Positions 61,189 through 64,000 of a stretch of DNA of 64,000 bases are shown in pieces (position 1 is the first letter of the stretch; each line of letters opens with the position of its first letter). This DNA is from Paenibacillus sp. 19GGS1-52 (lineage in GTDB: Bacteria; Bacillota; Bacilli; Paenibacillales; Paenibacillaceae): NCBI RefSeq assembly GCF_022369515.1, contig NZ_CP059724.1, positions 3,100,001 to 3,164,000 on the forward strand, read 5' to 3'. Below the pieces are notes generated by a model. It made no database searches, had not been told where the DNA came from, and was given only the letters and a program-made list of their open reading frames with translations. The translations under genes and the position numbers were made by a program.

Positions 61189-62557
61189 ATCACTGTACGT
61201 CCGGGTTGTAGTCATCTTTTTGGGCGCCGTTATTCTCAGTATTTTTGCAGCCTCACTGTTAATTAACCGATTATATGTGGGACAGATGCAATCAGCGGTA
61301 CAGGATAATATGATCTTAAGCGGCAAAGTGATTATTCAGGCCTATGAGCAAGCAGATGACTATAATCTGGATTCTCTGATGAAGGGGATATCATCTTTGC
61401 CGTTATACTCAGTTCGTGTGTATGATAGCGAAGGAATACAGTTATATACCAGCGGGGAAGCATCGGATAAGCAAAATGTACGGGACGTAGTCCATCTTCA
61501 AAGTGTGCTGCAGGGTGGCGTGTATCGTAGTAACCTGCATGAAGGCAATGGAGGGCTGACAGTCGGATTGCCTTTTTCCGTGAATGGCTCTTCCAGAGCC
61601 TTGTTTATCACACCTGAATTAGGAGAACTGTTTAGCATGATTGCTGGTTTCCTGAAGACTCAACTATTGCTCATTCTGGGCTTTGGCAGTGTGCTCATTC
61701 TCATCGCAGCTACTTATATAGTACGTCCTTTACAGCTACTGACCCGAGCGACCCGAAGAATGGCAAAAGGGGACTTTACAGTCAGCCTGCACACGAAGCG
61801 GAGGGATGAAATTGGCGAATTGACGCGCAGCTTTAATGTCATGGCACAGGAGCTTGGAACGCTTGAGGCTATCCGCAAACAGTTTGTCTCAGATGTGTCC
61901 CATGAAATCCAGTCCCCATTAACTTCTATTAAAGGCTTTACGCAAGCGCTGAAGCACAAGCAATTAGATGAGCCCAGTCGAATGCGACTGCTGAATATTA
62001 TTGAAGAGGAAAGTGATCGTCTATCCCGACTCAGTGGGGATCTGCTGCAATTATCTACGCTAGAATATGAGCATTTTGAGCTAGAGTCGGATCGCTACTC
62101 TCTAGATGAACAGCTTCGCAAAATCGTAATCGCCTTTGAACCGCAATGGTCAGTCAAGCTTATTAATGTTGAGCTCGAACTACAGCCTCTAAGCATCGTA
62201 GCCGACGAGGATAAGCTTAGCCAGATCTGGACTAACCTGATTAGTAACAGCATCAAATTCACGGGTTCAGGTGGACGGATCACAATCACAGCTGCCGAAA
62301 AAGGGGATCAGCTCGTAGTTCAGATGGCCGATAATGGTGTTGGAGTTCCAGAGGAGGAGCTCAGCCATATTTTTAAACCTTTTTATAAAATCGATAAATC
62401 ACGAGACCGGCTAGTAGGTGGCAGCGGAATCGGATTGTCAATCGTCAAAAGAATTGTCGATCTGCATCACGGTCAGATTGAAGTAAGCTCCAAGCCGGGC
62501 GAGGGAACAACCTTTACCGTATGGCTCCCCCTAATCTACACCAAGCTCGAATTGTAA
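61181..62557 (+). CDS. Sensor histidine kinase (HAMP-HisKA-HATPase_c)
   Basis: The 458-residue kinase has two membrane helices (about 7-30 and 160-180), HAMP (ATYIVRPLQLLTRATRRMAKG), the phospho-accepting FVSDVSHEIQSPLTSIKGF and an ATP-binding domain (QIWTNLISNSIKFT, DNGVGVPEEELSHIFKPFYK, GSGIGLSIVKRIV). It pairs with the overlapping response regulator. The pair is related to that at 31926-33949, but here the next gene is an RND pump instead of a preceding serine hydrolase, which suggests a different signal. Confidence 0.92.
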   Translation: MIKSLYVRVVVIFLGAVILSIFAASLLINRLYVGQMQSAVQDNMILSGKVIIQAYEQADDYNLDSLMKGISSLPLYSVRVYDSEGIQLYTSGEASDKQNVRDVVHLQSVLQGGVYRSNLHEGNGGLTVGLPFSVNGSSRALFITPELGELFSMIAGFLKTQLLLILGFGSVLILIAATYIVRPLQLLTRATRRMAKGDFTVSLHTKRRDEIGELTRSFNVMAQELGTLEAIRKQFVSDVSHEIQSPLTSIKGFTQALKHKQLDEPSRMRLLNIIEEESDRLSRLSGDLLQLSTLEYEHFELESDRYSLDEQLRKIVIAFEPQWSVKLINVELELQPLSIVADEDKLSQIWTNLISNSIKFTGSGGRITITAAEKGDQLVVQMADNGVGVPEEELSHIFKPFYKIDKSRDRLVGGSGIGLSIVKRIVDLHHGQIEVSSKPGEGTTFTVWLPLIYTKLEL

Positions 62558-62624
62558 TCCTCAGTACACACTGAGGACAAATTCGGGCTTTATACTGTGG
62601 TCAGATAGAGGAGGGAGAAAGAGC

Positions 62625-64000
62625 ATGAGCTTTCTAAGTAAATTAAGTTTGAAAAATTCGGTAGCAGTTATAATTTTATTTGCCCTTATTCTGGGTTATG
62701 GTGCGTTCTCCGCCACACAGATTAAGCAGCAAACCTTCCCGGACATTGAATTTCCGGCAGTATTTATTCAGGTTGTCGACCCTGGAGCTTCCACAGAGGA
62801 AATAGAAACAGGTGTTACAAAGCCCATTGAAGACAGTTTAAAAGCAATGACCGGTTATGATTCTTTTACTAGCACAACGTCCGAGAATGCCGCAAGTATC
62901 TCCATTCAATATCCGTTTGGCTCTGATATGGATAAGCTATCCGCAGATATCGAAGCCTTGTTGGCCAAACTGAATTTGCCAGAGAACGCGAACGTAACAC
63001 TTCGCCGTCTGTCAGCTGGAGCGTCGCCCATTTATCAGGCGGCTTTATTCTCTGGTAATAACGATTCGCAGGCTCTTAGCAAGAAGCTAGTGGAGGAAAT
63101 CGTTCCTTCCCTGCAGAAGCTGAACGGAGTCAGCTCGGTTGCGCTGAAGGGCATTTCCAGCGATAAACTACAAATTGTTGTGGATAAGGAAAAGGCCGCC
63201 AGTTTAGGCATAACTCTAAGTACGATTCAAAGTGCTTTGCAGGGCTTGAACTATGCGCTTCCGTTAGGATCTGTCAGTGAGAATCAAATCACCATTCCTA
63301 TTCGACTCTCTGGCTCTGTTTCTACCCTGCAGCAGATCCAGGATTTACCACTAAGCTCTACAGCAGCTGGCGGTGGGATGAAATCCCCTGCGGGAGCAGG
63401 TACTTCAGCCTCAGTACCACAAATTTCGGCAGCTGCAGCTATTAAACTCTCCGATCTAGCGACGATAACGACGGTCTCTACAGCTGATGAGATCACCCGC
63501 TTTAATGGTGAACCAAGCTATGTGCTGGAAGTCATCAAGAATCAGGATGCCAACACCGCTGATGTTGCCGATGCAGTGCAGAGCCAACTAGATTCCTATA
63601 AAGATGACAATTTGGAAGTGCATGTCATTATGAATCAGGGGGAGGAGATTAAAGCATCCGTATCCTCGCTCATTCGGGAAGGGCTATATGGAGCCTTATT
63701 CTGCATCATTATCATCTTCCTCTTCTTGCGCAATGTGCGTGCGACATTCATTTCAATTCTATCCTTACCGATTTCCATCTTTGCTACTATGGCTGTGATG
63801 AATCAGTTGGGCTATACCCTGAATATTATGACGCTAGGCGGGATCGCAGTCTCGATTGGACGTATAGTCGATGACAGTATCGTCGTTATCGAGAATATAT
63901 ATAGATGGCGCCAGGAAAAAGGCAATACCCTTAAGGGCAAGGAATTAGCCTATCGGGCTACGAAAGAAGTTATCAGTCCGGTTTTTTCCTCAACCCTCGC
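62625..64000 (+). CDS. RND-family efflux transporter, 5' part
   Basis: The gene starts at the ATG after GAGGGAG and runs off the right edge, leaving about 458 codons. The protein begins MSFLSKLSLKNSVAVIILFA (first helix), then TFPDIEFPAVFIQVVDPGAS, EIETGVTKPIEDSLK and PENANVTLRRLSAGASPIYQ, matching the AcrB/SwrC porter domains. Further membrane helices include GRIVDDSIVVIENIY with conserved Asp residues for proton relay. In Gram-positive bacteria such a pump is thought to export surfactin-like lipopeptides or other amphiphiles. It is probably cotranscribed with the two-component genes upstream. Confidence 0.9.
   Translation, partial: MSFLSKLSLKNSVAVIILFALILGYGAFSATQIKQQTFPDIEFPAVFIQVVDPGASTEEIETGVTKPIEDSLKAMTGYDSFTSTTSENAASISIQYPFGSDMDKLSADIEALLAKLNLPENANVTLRRLSAGASPIYQAALFSGNNDSQALSKKLVEEIVPSLQKLNGVSSVALKGISSDKLQIVVDKEKAASLGITLSTIQSALQGLNYALPLGSVSENQITIPIRLSGSVSTLQQIQDLPLSSTAAGGGMKSPAGAGTSASVPQISAAAAIKLSDLATITTVSTADEITRFNGEPSYVLEVIKNQDANTADVADAVQSQLDSYKDDNLEVHVIMNQGEEIKASVSSLIREGLYGALFCIIIIFLFLRNVRATFISILSLPISIFATMAVMNQLGYTLNIMTLGGIAVSIGRIVDDSIVVIENIYRWRQEKGNTLKGKELAYRATKEVISPVFSSTL

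Noticed and set aside
1..64000. CRISPR array or tRNA cluster
   Set aside because: No regularly spaced identical repeats and no cloverleaf-like tRNA or rRNA sequence were seen; the tandem repeats at 18431 have no unique spacers.

Overview
The window looks like a chromosomal segment of a Paenibacillus-type Bacillota. The support is the strong AGGAGG-like ribosome binding sites with frequent GTG/TTG starts, Gram-positive lipoprotein signal peptides, a Fur-type iron uptake locus, MprF, YesM/YesN-type two-component regulators, and a xylan/pectin utilisation island typical of plant-polymer-degrading Paenibacillus. This assignment is inferred from gene content, not from a phylogenetic marker.

Layout: 1-2.2 kb holds the 3' end of an RQC-minor-1-like gene, a VOC-fold protein and a short pyruvate kinase. 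2.2-5.4 kb is a divergent Fe-siderophore/haem-type ABC uptake locus with two Fur-like boxes. 5.4-10.6 kb is a mixed stretch with a decayed formylglycine-generating-enzyme fragment, DUF1697, an XRE regulator carrying a hydrophobic five-residue repeat, a decayed TetR gene, an unknown gene, a luciferase-like oxidoreductase and class I FBP aldolase. 11-21 kb contains two DHA2 drug-efflux/TetR modules (one split by an IS110-family element), a decayed GH16-ricin gene, two APH-fold kinases and an SDR/HxlR pair. 21-25.3 kb is a PocR-AraC regulator divergent from gldA-dhaK (glycerol to dihydroxyacetone phosphate). 25.3-29.6 kb has a membrane alpha/beta hydrolase and a GT2-PlsY-like pair. 29.9-34 kb is a membrane-tethered serine hydrolase followed by a response regulator and sensor kinase.

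34.3-58 kb is a carbohydrate island: sugar-binding lipoprotein, GH67 alpha-glucuronidase, two permeases, YesM-like kinase, YesN-like regulator, Gfo/Idh/MocA oxidoreductases (one N-terminally truncated), GH88, GH28, an AraC regulator and a GH43 beta-xylosidase. The binding protein and its likely permeases are 8 kb apart, separated by mprF, an IS256-family element inside a membrane-protein gene, and an lgt paralogue. Both halves carry the same promoter-proximal motif, so they probably remain one regulon. The window ends with zwf and a response regulator-kinase-RND pump operon that runs off the right edge.

Unusual features: four copies of a structured ~95-100-base intergenic repeat, two of them directly before start codons; many gene remnants; three apparent one-base frameshifts (two in the IS256 transposase, one in the YesM-like kinase); and two paralogous two-component pairs. 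I see no CRISPR array, prophage, rRNA or tRNA. No plainly new defence or biosynthetic system was found; the structured repeat and the IS110 upstream RNA region are the best candidates for undescribed biology.
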